Below, one piece after another: positions 10,323 through 20,543 of a DNA stretch of 62,115 bases; position 1 is the first letter of the stretch, and each line of letters opens with the position of its first letter. The stretch lies in NCBI GenBank assembly GCA_023954035.1, contig JAMLIT010000020.1, forward strand, positions 1 to 62,115, given 5' to 3'. This DNA is from Burkholderiaceae bacterium (GTDB lineage Bacteria; Pseudomonadota; Gammaproteobacteria; Burkholderiales; Burkholderiaceae_C). Both the position numbers and the translations under genes were made by a program. The notes below the pieces were generated by a model, which was not told where the DNA came from, did no database searches, and saw nothing but the letters and a program-made list of their open reading frames with translations.

Positions 10323-12110
10323 ATGGAAATCACACCCGCCGAAATCGCATCGGCAGCCGCAGCCCAAAAGCAGGGCGCCGCGCCCGCCACCCAGGAACTC
10401 ATGGGGGCCGAAATCCTCGTCAAGGCCTTGCAGGCCGAAGGCGTCAAGTACATCTGGGGCTACCCCGGGGGCGCCGTCCTCTACATCTACGACGCGCTCT
10501 ACAAGCAGGACACCATGCAGCATGTGCTGGTGCGCCACGAGCAGGCGGCGATTCACGCTGCAGACGGTTATGCCCGCGCCACAGGCGATGTGGGCGTGGC
10601 GCTGGTCACTTCGGGCCCCGGCGTGACCAACGCCGTCACCGGCATCGCCACGGCCTACATGGACAGCATCCCCATGGTGATCATCACCGGCCAGGTGCCT
10701 ACCGCAGCCATTGGCCTCGATGCCTTCCAGGAATGCGACACCGTGGGCATCACGCGCCCCATCGTCAAGCACAATTTCCTGGTCAAGGATGTGCGCGACG
10801 TGGCGAGCACCCTGAAAAAGGCGTTTCACATTGCGCGCTCGGGCCGTCCGGGCCCGGTGGTGGTGGACATCCCGAAAGACGTATCTTTCAAGAAAACTGC
10901 GTTCGAGGGCTATCCGAAAACCATCGAAATGCGCTCGTACAACCCGGTGCGCCGCGGCCATGGCGGTCAAATCCGCAAAGCCCTGCAGCTGCTCTTGACG
11001 GCCAAGCGCCCCTACATCTACACCGGCGGCGGCGTGCTGCTGGGCAACGCCACCGAGGAGCTGCGCACCCTGGTGGACATGCTCGGCTACCCGGTCACCA
11101 ACACGCTGATGGGTCTGGGCGCCTATCCGGCCAGCGACCGCAAGTTCCTGGGCATGCCGGGCATGCACGGCACGGTGCAGGCCAACAATGCCATGCAGAA
11201 CTGCGACGTGCTGCTGGCCGTGGGGGCGCGTTTTGACGACCGCGTCATCGGCAACCCCAAGCATTTTGCGCAGAACGAACGCAAGATCATCCATGTCGAT
11301 ATCGACCCGTCGAGCATTTCCAAACGCGTCAAGGTCGATATCCCCATCGTTGGCGATGTCAAGGACGTGCTGACCGAGCTGATCGCCATGGTCCGCGAAA
11401 CCCCGACCCGCGCCGACGCCGCTGCGCTGGCCGCGTGGTGGGACACCATCGAAGGCTGGCGCAGCCGCGACTGCCTCAAGTACAGCATGGGCAGCTCGGA
11501 CGTCATCAAGCCCCAGTATGTGGTCGAGACGCTCTGGAACATGACCAAGGACGCAGACACCTACATCACGTCCGACGTCGGCCAGCACCAGATGTGGGCC
11601 GCCCAGTACTACCGCTTCGACGAACCGCGCCGCTGGATCAATTCCGGGGGCCTGGGCACCATGGGTGTGGGCATTCCCTATGCCATGGGCATCAAGCTGG
11701 CCAAGCCGCAAAGCGAGGTGTTCTGCATCACCGGCGAAGGCTCGGTGCAGATGAACATCCAGGAGCTCTCGACCTGCCTGCAGTACAACACCCCGATCAA
11801 GGTGGTGTCACTGAACAACCGCTATCTGGGCATGGTGCGCCAGTGGCAGGAGATCGAATACTCCGGCCGCTACAGCCACAGCTACATGGACGCGCTGCCC
11901 AACTTCGTCAAACTCGCCGAGGCCTTTGGCCATGTCGGAATGCTGATCGAGCGCCCGCAAGACGTGGAGCCGGCGCTGCGCGAAGCCCGCAAGCTCAAGG
12001 ACCGCACGGTGTTCATGGACTTCCGCACCGACCCCACCGAGAACGTGTTCCCCATGGTGCAGGCCGGCAAGGGCATTACGGAGATGCTGCTCGGTTCTGA
12101 GGATTTATAG
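10323..12110 (+). CDS. ilvB: Acetolactate synthase large subunit
   Basis: 595 residues, thiamine diphosphate enzyme. An N-terminal ~20-residue Ala/Gln-rich extension precedes the ThDP PYR domain with the catalytic Glu in RHEQAAIHAADGYAR (near residue 75), the central FAD-binding domain, and the C-terminal ThDP-binding motif ITGEGSVQMNIQ with Asn. It makes acetolactate or acetohydroxybutyrate for valine, leucine and isoleucine. The regulatory subunit ilvH is next. A copy of the interspersed repeat follows the stop codon directly. ilvI is an equivalent name. Confidence 0.97.
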   Translation: MEITPAEIASAAAAQKQGAAPATQELMGAEILVKALQAEGVKYIWGYPGGAVLYIYDALYKQDTMQHVLVRHEQAAIHAADGYARATGDVGVALVTSGPGVTNAVTGIATAYMDSIPMVIITGQVPTAAIGLDAFQECDTVGITRPIVKHNFLVKDVRDVASTLKKAFHIARSGRPGPVVVDIPKDVSFKKTAFEGYPKTIEMRSYNPVRRGHGGQIRKALQLLLTAKRPYIYTGGGVLLGNATEELRTLVDMLGYPVTNTLMGLGAYPASDRKFLGMPGMHGTVQANNAMQNCDVLLAVGARFDDRVIGNPKHFAQNERKIIHVDIDPSSISKRVKVDIPIVGDVKDVLTELIAMVRETPTRADAAALAAWWDTIEGWRSRDCLKYSMGSSDVIKPQYVVETLWNMTKDADTYITSDVGQHQMWAAQYYRFDEPRRWINSGGLGTMGVGIPYAMGIKLAKPQSEVFCITGEGSVQMNIQELSTCLQYNTPIKVVSLNNRYLGMVRQWQEIEYSGRYSHSYMDALPNFVKLAEAFGHVGMLIERPQDVEPALREARKLKDRTVFMDFRTDPTENVFPMVQAGKGITEMLLGSEDL

Positions 12111-12112
12111 GC

Positions 12113-12170
12113 AAATTGGCCTCTAGCGCTTATCCAGTAAGCGTAACCAGCTACTATTTCGATAGTATTT
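12113..12170 (+). repeat. GCGCTT-core repeat, copy 4, between ilvB and ilvH
   Basis: AAATTGGCCTCTAGCGCTTA, then TAAGCG and CAGCTACTAT. It starts 3 bases after the ilvB stop. The rest of the ilvB-ilvH gap (to 12295) holds a GC-rich hairpin-forming segment (12185-12228) and the ilvH ribosome binding site. Confidence 0.85.
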
Positions 12171-12295
12171 TTTAGACGAATCTATTGCCTGCCAAGGCGC
12201 GCGCTTACCGGCGCGTGCGGAGGGCAGCAAAAAACGACAGTTTTCTGCGACCACTTTTTTGATCGCTCTGTCGTCGCAAAAAGAGGAATCCTTTC

Positions 12296-12787
12296 ATGAA
12301 ACACATCATCGCTGTCCTGCTCGAAAACGAACCCGGTGCGCTCTCGCGTGTTGTGGGGCTGTTCTCGGCGCGGGGCTACAACATTGAATCGTTGACCGTT
12401 GCGCCCACCGAGGACGCATCGCTCTCGCGCATGACCATCCAGACCACGGGGTCGGACGACGTCATCGAGCAGATCACCAAGCACTTGAACCGCCTGATCG
12501 AGGTGGTCAAGGTGGTCGATCTGACCGAAGGCGCCTATACCGAGCGCGAACTGATGATGGTCAAGGTGCGCGCGGTGGGCAAGGAGCGCGAGGAGATGAA
12601 GCGCATGGCCGACATCTTCCGCGGCCGCATCATCGACGTCACCGAGCGCAGCTACACGCTCGAGCTCACCGGCGACCAGGCCAAGAACGACGCCTTCCTG
12701 CAGGCCATCGACCGCACAGCGATATTGGAAACCGTTCGTACCGGCGCCAGCGGCATCGGCCGGGGCGAGCGCGTGTTGCGCGTCTGA
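12296..12787 (+). CDS. ilvH: Acetolactate synthase small (regulatory) subunit
   Basis: 163 residues. The N-terminal ACT domain (MKHIIAVLLENEPGALSRVVGLFSARGYNIESLTV) binds the valine effector, and the C-terminal domain (from KVVDLTEGAYTERELMM) completes the fold. It activates IlvB and confers valine feedback inhibition. AGAGGAATCC precedes the ATG. Confidence 0.97.
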   Translation: MKHIIAVLLENEPGALSRVVGLFSARGYNIESLTVAPTEDASLSRMTIQTTGSDDVIEQITKHLNRLIEVVKVVDLTEGAYTERELMMVKVRAVGKEREEMKRMADIFRGRIIDVTERSYTLELTGDQAKNDAFLQAIDRTAILETVRTGASGIGRGERVLRV

Positions 12788-13936
<1,149 letters not shown>

Positions 13937-13959
13937 TTGGCGTCGGGGCAGCGCAGTGC

Positions 13960-13982
13960 AAGGGGCCACTTCGGTGGCCCTT
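13960..13982 (+). terminator. Hairpin after ilvC with TTCG loop
   Basis: GGGCCAC TTCG GTGGCCC followed by TTGTCGTT. The stem is strong with a stable tetraloop but the U-tract is poor, so it may be a weak or processing terminator. Confidence 0.5.
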
Positions 13983-14055
13983 GTCGTTGGCGGCGCGCGC
14001 TGGCGGAGCGCGCCCGGCCGCGACTACACTGCCGCCAGAGTTCACGGAGTATCCA

Positions 14056-14108
14056 CTATTAAAAAAATAGCTATATGCGCACTATCTTCCTGCGCTGGAG
14101 GCCATTTT
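14056..14108 (+). repeat. GCGCTT-core repeat, copy 5, carrying the pssA ribosome binding site
   Basis: ACTATTAAAAAAATAGCTAT, then TGCGC, and the end GCGCTGGAGGCCATTTT. The GGAGG of the repeat end lies at 14097-14101, 8 bases before the pssA ATG at 14110. Confidence 0.85.
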
Positions 14109-14109
14109 G

Positions 14110-14943
14110 ATGCATGAAAACGACCAGGGCGCGGCGCCGCACGGGGTGTTCGTGCGCAAGCGCCGCAAAGGCATCTACATCCTGCCCAACCTGTTCACAC
14201 TGGCTGCGTTGTTCGGCGGGTTCTACGCCATCGTCATGGCCATGAACGGCCACTTCGACCTGGCCGCCATCGGCATCTTCTGCGCCATGGTGCTCGACAG
14301 CCTCGACGGGCGCGTGGCGCGCATGACGAACACGCAAAGCGCCTTCGGCGAACAGATGGATTCGCTCTCGGACATGGTGTCTTTCGGCGCGGCGCCTGCT
14401 CTCATTGCCTACGAGTGGGCGCTCAAGGGATTGGGCCGCTGGGGCTGGATCGCGGCGTTCGTCTACTGCGCCTGCGCAGCGCTGCGTCTGGCGCGCTTCA
14501 ACGTGAACACCAGCGTGGTGGACAAGCGCTTTTTCCAGGGGCTGCCTTCGCCCGCCGCTGCGGCGCTGGTGGCAGGTTTCATCTGGCTGGTGACGGAACT
14601 GGGGATCGGACGCGGTCAGTCGGGTTGGCTGAGCTGGCAGCAGACCACCTGGACCATGTTTGCCTTCACCCTGTACGCCGGCCTCACCATGGTGACCAAC
14701 GTACCGTTCTACAGCTTCAAGGACGTACAGATGAAAAAAAGCGTTCCGTTCGCGGCCATCGTGCTCATCGCGCTTGCCTTTGCCATGATCAGCATTCGCC
14801 CGCCGGTGGTGCTGTTCTGCATTTTCGTGGTCTATGGCTTCAGCGGCTACGCGGTGTATGCCTGGCGAAAGTCCAAAGGCCAGCAGACCAGCGTCATCAG
14901 CACCTCGACCGACGAGCCCGACGAGCGCGGCCTGCACAATTGA
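14110..14943 (+). CDS. pssA: CDP-diacylglycerol-serine O-phosphatidyltransferase
   Basis: 277 residues, membrane-embedded CDP-alcohol phosphatidyltransferase of the Bacillus-like PssA type. The signature DSLDGRVAR..FGEQMDSLSD is near residues 63-88, and there are about seven hydrophobic segments. It makes phosphatidylserine, which Psd (39132-39992) decarboxylates to phosphatidylethanolamine. The ATG at 14110 is spaced 8 bases from the GGAGG provided by the interspersed repeat. A TTG directly before it and an ATG at 14114 are less likely starts. Confidence 0.94.
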   Translation: MHENDQGAAPHGVFVRKRRKGIYILPNLFTLAALFGGFYAIVMAMNGHFDLAAIGIFCAMVLDSLDGRVARMTNTQSAFGEQMDSLSDMVSFGAAPALIAYEWALKGLGRWGWIAAFVYCACAALRLARFNVNTSVVDKRFFQGLPSPAAAALVAGFIWLVTELGIGRGQSGWLSWQQTTWTMFAFTLYAGLTMVTNVPFYSFKDVQMKKSVPFAAIVLIALAFAMISIRPPVVLFCIFVVYGFSGYAVYAWRKSKGQQTSVISTSTDEPDERGLHN

Positions 14944-14967
14944 AGGGTGGCATTCCTGTGGTAAAGT
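14940..14967 (+). promoter_or_regulatory. Candidate leuA promoter
   Basis: TTGAAG at 14940-14945, 16-base spacer, TAAAGT at 14962-14967. Transcription would start close to the leader-peptide ATG at 14975, so the leader may be translated without a 5' UTR. Confidence 0.5.
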
Positions 14968-14974
14968 GGCCCTC

Positions 14975-15028
14975 ATGAATTTTGCGACCCTGGCCCTACT
15001 GCTATCCCCGAACGGGCGGAGACAGTAA
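14975..15028 (+). CDS. leuL: leuA operon leader peptide
   Basis: A 17-residue [20 protein letters not shown]. It has four leucine codons (CTG, CTA, CTG, CTA) in a six-codon window, two of them the rare CTA. It is followed by an antiterminator-capable segment and an intrinsic terminator before leuA. This is the layout of ribosome-mediated transcription attenuation: stalling at Leu codons when leucyl-tRNA is scarce would prevent the terminator. No strong Shine-Dalgarno is visible. Named by role, not by homology. Confidence 0.8.
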   Translation: MNFATLALLLSPNGRRQ

Positions 15029-15053
15029 GGCGCGCGCGCACACTTTTTCCAAA

Positions 15054-15085
15054 AGGCCCGTATGCATCCGCAGCGGGCCTTTTTT
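15054..15085 (+). terminator. leuA attenuator terminator
   Basis: AGGCCCG (15054-15060), 13-base loop, CGGGCCT (15074-15080), then six T. The upstream CGGGC at 15013-15017 can pair with GCCCG at 15056-15060, giving an alternative antiterminator; a small CCCG/CGGG hairpin at 15007-15016 could act as the pause or protector. Confidence 0.85.
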
Positions 15086-15140
15086 CTGGGCGCCAGAATT
15101 TTCCCACTGCCAACGCCTTCCCGATTTTCCAGGAGTCCCC

Positions 15141-16679
15141 ATGACCGACAAGCTCATCATATTCGACACCACTTTGCGCGACGGCGAGCAATCGCCCGGC
15201 GCTTCCATGACGCGCGACGAGAAGCTGCGCATCGCACGCCAGCTTGAACGGCTGAAGGTGGATGTGATCGAGGCGGGTTTTGCCGCCAGCTCGAACGGCG
15301 ACTTCGAGGCGGTGCAGCTCATTGCCAGCCAGATTCAGGATTCCACCATCTGCTCGCTCTCACGCGCCAACGACCGCGACATCGCGCGCGCTGCCGAGGC
15401 GCTCAAAGGGGCCCAACGTGCCCGCATCCACACCTTCATTGCGACCAGCCCGCTGCACATGGAGAAAAAGCTGCGGATGACGCCCGAGCAGGTGCTCGAA
15501 CAGGCCACGCAGTCGGTGCGCTTTGCCCGCAACCTCTGCGGCGACATCGAGTTCAGCCCCGAAGACGGCTACCGAAGCGACGTGGACTTCCTCTGCCGCG
15601 TGATCGAGGCGGTGATCCGCGAGGGCGCGACCACCATCAACGTGCCCGACACCGTAGGCTATGCCATTCCCGAGCTGTACGGCAACTTCATCAAGACGCT
15701 GCGTGAGCGCGTGCCCAACAGCGACCAGGCGGTCTGGTCGGTGCACTGCCACAACGACCTGGGCATGGCGGTGGCCAATTCGCTCGCCGGAGTCAAACTC
15801 GGTGGTGCCCGCCAGGTGGAATGCACCATCAACGGGCTGGGCGAGCGCGCCGGCAACTGCTCCCTCGAAGAAGTGGTCATGGCGGTCAAGACGCGCAAGG
15901 ACTACTTCGGGCTCGAGGTTGGCATCGACACTCAGCACATCGTTGCGGCCAGCCGCATGGTCAGCCAGACCACCGGCTTCGTCGTGCAGCCCAACAAGGC
16001 GGTGGTTGGCGCCAACGCTTTTGCCCACGCCAGCGGCATCCACCAGGACGGCGTGCTCAAGGCGCGCGACACCTACGAAATCATGCGCGCGGAGGACGTG
16101 GGCTGGAGTGCCAACAAGATCGTGCTCGGCAAGCTGAGCGGCCGCAACGCGTTCAAGCAGCGCCTGCAGGATTTGGGCGTGAGCCTGGAGAGCGAAGCCG
16201 ACACCAATGCGGCATTTGCGCGCTTCAAGGAGCTGGCCGACCGCAAAAGCGAAATTTTCGACGAGGACATTCTGGCCCTGGTGAGCGACGAAAGCGTCGG
16301 CAGCCATGGCGAGGAGTACGCCTTCGTGTCGCTGTCGCAGCACAGCGAGACGGGCGAGCGCCCGCACGCTCAGGTGGTTTTTACCGCGGCGGGCAGCGAA
16401 ATCAAGGGGGAGTCCGATGGCAACGGGCCAGTCGATGCTTCGCTCAAGGCCATTGAAAAGCACGTGCAGAGTGGCGCGGAAATGGTGCTGTATTCGGTCA
16501 ATGCCATCAGCGGCTCCACGGAGAGCCAGGGCGAAGTCACGGTGCGGCTGCAGAGCAGTGGTCGGGTCGTCAATGGCGTGGGAGCCGACCCCGACATCGT
16601 TGTGGCCTCTGCGAAAGCCTATCTCAGCGCCTTGAATAAACTCCACAGCAAAGCCGAAAAGGTGCCTGCGCAGGGTTGA
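15141..16679 (+). CDS. leuA: 2-isopropylmalate synthase
   Basis: 512 residues. The HMGL-like TIM barrel begins [19 protein letters not shown], metal-binding [15 protein letters not shown] is near residue 205, and the C-terminal LeuA allosteric domain (residues ~390-512) mediates leucine inhibition. It is the first committed step of leucine synthesis. The start is the ATG at 15141 with AGGAG upstream; the in-frame extension upstream is the attenuator region. Confidence 0.97.
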   Translation: MTDKLIIFDTTLRDGEQSPGASMTRDEKLRIARQLERLKVDVIEAGFAASSNGDFEAVQLIASQIQDSTICSLSRANDRDIARAAEALKGAQRARIHTFIATSPLHMEKKLRMTPEQVLEQATQSVRFARNLCGDIEFSPEDGYRSDVDFLCRVIEAVIREGATTINVPDTVGYAIPELYGNFIKTLRERVPNSDQAVWSVHCHNDLGMAVANSLAGVKLGGARQVECTINGLGERAGNCSLEEVVMAVKTRKDYFGLEVGIDTQHIVAASRMVSQTTGFVVQPNKAVVGANAFAHASGIHQDGVLKARDTYEIMRAEDVGWSANKIVLGKLSGRNAFKQRLQDLGVSLESEADTNAAFARFKELADRKSEIFDEDILALVSDESVGSHGEEYAFVSLSQHSETGERPHAQVVFTAAGSEIKGESDGNGPVDASLKAIEKHVQSGAEMVLYSVNAISGSTESQGEVTVRLQSSGRVVNGVGADPDIVVASAKAYLSALNKLHSKAEKVPAQG

Positions 16680-16720
16680 ATGCACCCGGCGTATCGATCT
16701 CACGCAGATTCTTCAAAACA

Positions 16721-16754
16721 ACACGCAAGACATTGATCTTGCGTGTATTTTTTT
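16721..16754 (+). terminator. leuA intrinsic terminator
   Basis: ACACGCAAGA, 6-base loop, TCTTGCGTGT, then A and seven T. A perfect 10-bp stem with a U-tract, 42 bases after the leuA stop. Confidence 0.9.
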
Positions 16755-16799
16755 AACTCTGTACACTGGAATACGTTTGTTGCTGTTTGGAGACATGTC

Positions 16800-17888
16800 G
16801 TGATTCTTCCACGCCTGCGCGCTGCCTTTTCTCCATTTTTCAAGTGTGTCTCCATCGTCGTTCTAGGGGCCGCGCTCGCAGCGCCCGCCGCCGACGCAGG
16901 CCAGCGAAAATCCACGGCATCCAAGAAAACGGTGTCCCTTGCCAAGCGGGCGCCTGCCGCATCCAAGGTGTCGCTGCGCAAGCAGGCTCCCCGCACGCGC
17001 GGCACGCGCAGCGTCTCCGCCTCGGTGCGAAAGCCCGTCATGGCCGCAGCGGCGATGCGCGCCAAGCCCTCCTTTGGCGAACTCGCCGGTCTGCATTCCA
17101 GTGACGACCTGCTGGATCTGAAATCCAGCGTGGCCCTGGTGATCGACCAGGACACGAACGAAGTGCTGCTGAGCAAGAACGACCACGCCGTGCTTCCCAT
17201 TGCCTCGCTGACCAAGCTGATGACCGGCCTCATCATCAGCCAGGCCCACCTGCCAATGGACGAGCCGATCACGATCACCGAGGACGACATCGACACCGAG
17301 AAGAACAGCCGCTCGCGCCTGGCCGTGGGAACGACGCTGAGCCGCCGCGAAATGCTGCACCTGGCGCTCATGTCCAGCGAGAACCGTGCTGCCCATGCCT
17401 TGGGAAGAACCTATCCCGGCGGGCTGGGGGCTTTTGTCACGCAAATGAATCTCAAGGCCCGCTTGCTCGGGATGAGCGACACGCGTTATGTGGAGCCCAC
17501 GGGTCTGTCCAGCCAAAACCAGTCGAGCGCGCGCGACCTGGCGGCGCTGGTGAATGTGGCTCACACCGATCCGGTGCTGCGCGAGTTCACCACTTCCCCA
17601 AGCTACGAAGTCGCCGTGGGGCGGCGCACGCTGCAGTACCGCAATACCAATCGCCTCGTCAAGAGCCCGGACTGGGACATCGGCCTGCAAAAGACAGGCT
17701 ATATCTCCGAAGCCGGTCGCTGCCTGGTCATGCAGGCAGAGATTTCCGGTCGCAAGCTCATCATGGTGTTTCTTGATTCTGCCGGCAAGCTCAGCCGCAT
17801 CGCCGATGCGGAGCGGGTGCGCAGCTGGCTGGAGTCCACCGCCGGCCTGGCGTCGGGCAGCCACCAGGCCCAGGCCATCAAGGGCTGA
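16800..17888 (+). CDS. D-alanyl-D-alanine endopeptidase / low-molecular-mass penicillin-binding protein (PbpG-like)
   Basis: 362 residues from a GTG at 16800, preceded by TTGGAGA at good spacing; an upstream ATG at 16743 lies inside the leuA terminator and is rejected. Signal peptide (SIVVLGAALAAPAADA), a basic Ser/Lys/Arg-rich linker of ~60 residues, then the peptidase S11 fold with active-site SLTK, SEN and KTG motifs. PbpG-like enzymes cleave peptidoglycan cross-links in the periplasm. Confidence 0.9.
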   Translation: MILPRLRAAFSPFFKCVSIVVLGAALAAPAADAGQRKSTASKKTVSLAKRAPAASKVSLRKQAPRTRGTRSVSASVRKPVMAAAAMRAKPSFGELAGLHSSDDLLDLKSSVALVIDQDTNEVLLSKNDHAVLPIASLTKLMTGLIISQAHLPMDEPITITEDDIDTEKNSRSRLAVGTTLSRREMLHLALMSSENRAAHALGRTYPGGLGAFVTQMNLKARLLGMSDTRYVEPTGLSSQNQSSARDLAALVNVAHTDPVLREFTTSPSYEVAVGRRTLQYRNTNRLVKSPDWDIGLQKTGYISEAGRCLVMQAEISGRKLIMVFLDSAGKLSRIADAERVRSWLESTAGLASGSHQAQAIKG

Positions 17889-17916
17889 GCCAGAGCACGG
17901 GCCCAGCCTGGCGGCC

Positions 17917-18738
17917 TTAGCGCAAGGGCAAACCCACGGAGCCGGCGTGCAGTGCGTCGTCGTTTCCCAGGTAGCCCAAGGCAGCAGAAATGCTGCGCAC
18001 CGTGGCCTGCAGCTTGCCCAGCCACGCCGTGTCTAGCCGGTCGGCCGGCGCCGAAATGGACAGGCCCGCCACCAGCTTTCCCTGGTCGTCGTGAATGCCG
18101 GCGGCCATGCAGCGCACCCCCAGCTCGAGTTCTTCGTTGTCGTGCGCCACGCCGCTTTCTCGTGCCTGCGCCAGCTCGCGCTCCAGGTCGGCCAGCCGCG
18201 TCAGGCTGTTGCGGGTGTGTCCGGCGAGGCCGGTGCGCGTCGCGTAGGCGCGCACGCGTGAGGCTTCTTCGGCGGCCAGGAACAGCTTGCCGGTGGACGT
18301 CAGGTGCAGCGGCGCCCGCCCGCCAATGGCGCGCACCACCTGCATGCCCGAGCGCTCGCTGTAGGCGCGCTCGACGTAGATGATTTCGTCGCCCTGGCGC
18401 ATGCTCAGGTTCACGGGCTGCTGTGTCAGGCGGTGCAGTTCGCGCATGGGGGCGAGCGCCGCATCGCGCACGCTCAATCGGCCCTTGACCACATTGCCCA
18501 ATTCCAGCAGGCGCATGCCCAGGCGGTAGCTCCCGGCCTCAGGGCGGTCCACGAAACGGCCCAGCGTCAAATCGTTGAGGATGCGGTGCGCAGTGGACGG
18601 GTGCAGGCCCGTGCGCTCGCTCACGTCCTTGAGCGACACCGGGTCTGCGCGCGAGGCAAGCACGTCCATGATGGCAAACATGCGCTCCAATACCTGAACG
18701 CTGGGCTTGGCGGGCGGGGCATGGGGGTGTTTTTTCAT
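17917..18738 (-). CDS. IclR-family transcriptional regulator
   Basis: 273 residues. N-terminal winged helix (VQVLERMFAIMDVLASRADPVSLKDVSERTGLHPSTAHRILNDL, residues ~13-60) and a C-terminal IclR effector-binding domain (from LELGNVVKGRLSVRDAA to the end). The effector is unknown. It starts 58 bases from the ate stop, with a dyad at 18769-18788 that could be its own operator. Downstream and upstream genes do not identify the regulon. Confidence 0.9.
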   Translation of the reverse strand: MKKHPHAPPAKPSVQVLERMFAIMDVLASRADPVSLKDVSERTGLHPSTAHRILNDLTLGRFVDRPEAGSYRLGMRLLELGNVVKGRLSVRDAALAPMRELHRLTQQPVNLSMRQGDEIIYVERAYSERSGMQVVRAIGGRAPLHLTSTGKLFLAAEEASRVRAYATRTGLAGHTRNSLTRLADLERELAQARESGVAHDNEELELGVRCMAAGIHDDQGKLVAGLSISAPADRLDTAWLGKLQATVRSISAALGYLGNDDALHAGSVGLPLR

Positions 18739-18768
18739 GGCAGATCGACTCCGCAGTGCGGCCTGCCA

Positions 18769-18788
18769 TTTTACTTCGTGAAATAAAA
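18769..18788. promoter_or_regulatory. Candidate IclR operator
   Basis: TTTTACTTCG / TGAAATAAAA, an imperfect 10+10 dyad (8 of 10 positions), about 30 bases upstream of the IclR gene. AT-rich against a GC-rich background. It fits autoregulation, common in the family. Confidence 0.4.
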
Positions 18789-18796
18789 CCCGGCCA

Positions 18797-19546
18797 TCAG
18801 TCCGGTCGACGGTCCACCCTGCGCCACTGCTCGTCCACCAAGACCTCGTGCGGGACGAAGCGCGCTTTGTAGCGCATCTTTTTGCTCTGTTCGATCCAGT
18901 ACCCCAGATAGAGATGCGAGAGCCCAAGCGTTCGCGCCTGCTCGATTTGCCACAGTACCGCATAGGTGCCCAGTTGGCTGCCCGGCTGGGGATCGTAGAA
19001 AGTGTAGACCGCCGAGAGGCCATCGTCGAGCAGGTCGAGAATGGCCACCATGCGCAGGCACCCTGGATCGTGTGCGCTGGCGGGTTCGCGAAACTCCACC
19101 AGGCGGGAGTTGACCCGGCTTTGCAGCAGAAACTGCGTGTACTGGTCCACGCTGTCGTGGTCCATGCCGCCGCCGCTGTGGCGGCCCGTCTGGTAGCGCA
19201 GGTAGAGCTGGTAATGCTCGGCGCTGAAGCTCGGGCGCAGCACACGCGCCTGCAGATGGGCATGGCGGGCCTGCGCACGTCGCTGGCTGCGGTTGGGTTT
19301 GAAAGGCTCGACCAACACCCGCAAGGCAATGCAGGCGCGGCAGCTGTCACAGTAGGGGCGGTAGGTGAACATGCCGCTGCGCCGAAAGCCCTGGGCCACC
19401 AGGGCGGAATAGCTGTCGCTGCGCACCAGATGACTGGGTGTTGCCACCTGCGATCGGGCTTGTCGACCGGGCAGGTAGCTGCACGCATAGGGCGCGGTGG
19501 CGTAGAACTGCAGGGTCTGAAAAGGAAGCTCGTTGAGGTGCGTCAT
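18797..19546 (-). CDS. bpt: Aspartate/glutamate leucyltransferase (Bpt)
   Basis: 249 residues, member of the ATE1-like family. The N-terminal Cys motif [14 protein letters not shown] (near residues 69-82) and the C-terminal [23 protein letters not shown] match Bpt. It transfers Leu to proteins with N-terminal Asp or Glu, making them ClpS/ClpAP substrates. Older annotations call it arginyltransferase (ate). The start overlaps the stop of aat by 4 bases, so the two N-degron enzymes are co-translated. Confidence 0.93.
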   Translation of the reverse strand: MTHLNELPFQTLQFYATAPYACSYLPGRQARSQVATPSHLVRSDSYSALVAQGFRRSGMFTYRPYCDSCRACIALRVLVEPFKPNRSQRRAQARHAHLQARVLRPSFSAEHYQLYLRYQTGRHSGGGMDHDSVDQYTQFLLQSRVNSRLVEFREPASAHDPGCLRMVAILDLLDDGLSAVYTFYDPQPGSQLGTYAVLWQIEQARTLGLSHLYLGYWIEQSKKMRYKARFVPHEVLVDEQWRRVDRRPD

Positions 19547-20292
19547 GCGTCGGTGGGCGCAAAGGGCAGCAGTTCGTTCCAGTATAGAGGGTCGAATCCC
19601 CAAACCAGCGGCTCCTGCCGACAAGCCTGCGCCACGTGCGCGGTGAACTGGGCGCGGGGGACTTCGCGGGCGCCCAGCCGGGCCAGATGCGCGGTGTTCT
19701 GCTGGCAATCGATGGCCCGCACGTCGCTTTTTCGGCACAGTGCGACCAAGGCGGCCAATGCGATCTTTGATGCGTTGGGCGCGCGGGAGAACATGGACTC
19801 ACCAAAGACCGCGCGCCCGATGGCAACACAATACAGGCCTCCCACGCGCTCTCGGCCGACCCAGGTTTCCACACTGTGTGCAAAGCCCGCATGGTGCAGG
19901 CGAACGTAGGCGCGCACCATGTCCGGCACGATCCAGGTGCCCGGCTGCCCGGCACGCGGCGCCTGGGCGCAGGCCTGGATGACCCCGGCAAAATCGTGGT
20001 CGATGCGGATTTCGCAGCGGGCATCGCGGCGAAACCTTTGCAGGGCCTGGCGCAGCGATCGGTGCACACGAAACTGCGCCACGTCCAGCACCATGCGGGG
20101 GTCGGGAGACCACCACAGAATCGGCTGCTCGTCCGAATACCACGGAAAGATGCCATGGGCATAGGCATCGCGCAGGCGTTCCACGCCCAGGCCGCCGCCG
20201 GCAGCGAGCAATCCGGGGGCGGGGGAAGCGGCATCCCATGCGGCGCTCACCGGGGGGAAGGCGTCTTCGGGTGCAAGCCAGGGCAGGGTCAT
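19543..20292 (-). CDS. aat: Leucyl/phenylalanyl-tRNA-protein transferase
   Basis: 249 residues from the ATG at 20292 ([15 protein letters not shown]); an ATG at 20346 would add 18 residues. The family core [43 protein letters not shown] and [28 protein letters not shown] are intact. It adds Leu or Phe to N-terminal Arg/Lys. Operon with bpt. Confidence 0.94.
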   Translation of the reverse strand: MTLPWLAPEDAFPPVSAAWDAASPAPGLLAAGGGLGVERLRDAYAHGIFPWYSDEQPILWWSPDPRMVLDVAQFRVHRSLRQALQRFRRDARCEIRIDHDFAGVIQACAQAPRAGQPGTWIVPDMVRAYVRLHHAGFAHSVETWVGRERVGGLYCVAIGRAVFGESMFSRAPNASKIALAALVALCRKSDVRAIDCQQNTAHLARLGAREVPRAQFTAHVAQACRQEPLVWGFDPLYWNELLPFAPTDA

Positions 20293-20370
20293 TTCAGGCA
20301 ATGCTGTTCGGTGCAGACTCCAGCCCGGCTGCTGCCGGAGAGTCATGCAGCGCATGGTAGCGGGCCTGTG

Positions 20371-20404
20371 GAAAAGCAAAATGGGCCAGCTTGCGCTGAC
20401 CCAT
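20371..20404 (-). terminator. Terminator after tRNA-Asn copy 1
   Basis: On the minus strand, ATGGGTCAGC GCAA GCTGGCCCAT then TTTGCTTTTC. It ends the leftward tRNA unit before aat. Confidence 0.7.
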
Positions 20405-20413
20405 TGCTGGTTC

Positions 20414-20489
20414 TGGCTCCTCGACCTGGGCTCGAACCAGGGACCTACGGATTAACAGTCCGGCGCTCTACCGACTGAGCTATCGAGGA
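20414..20489 (-). tRNA. tRNA-Asn (GTT), copy 1
   Basis: 76 bases including encoded CCA. Acceptor TCCTCGA/TCGAGGA, anticodon loop CTGTTAA, T-loop TTCGAGC. Sequence is the same as copy 2 130 bases away. Confidence 0.97.
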
Positions 20490-20501
20490 AAAATTGGCAT
20501 G

Positions 20502-20530
20502 AAAAAGCCCTGCTGGCACATGCAGGGCTT
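20502..20530 (-). terminator. Terminator between the two tRNA-Asn genes
   Basis: On the minus strand, AAGCCCTGC, 8-base loop, GCAGGGCTT then TTT. It lies after copy 2 and before copy 1. Confidence 0.7.
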
Positions 20531-20543
20531 CAATGAAAGATTC

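Noticed and set aside
16743-16799. An earlier ATG for the PBP-like gene
   Set aside because: It lies inside the leuA terminator hairpin; the GTG at 16800 has a proper Shine-Dalgarno and gives a normal signal peptide.
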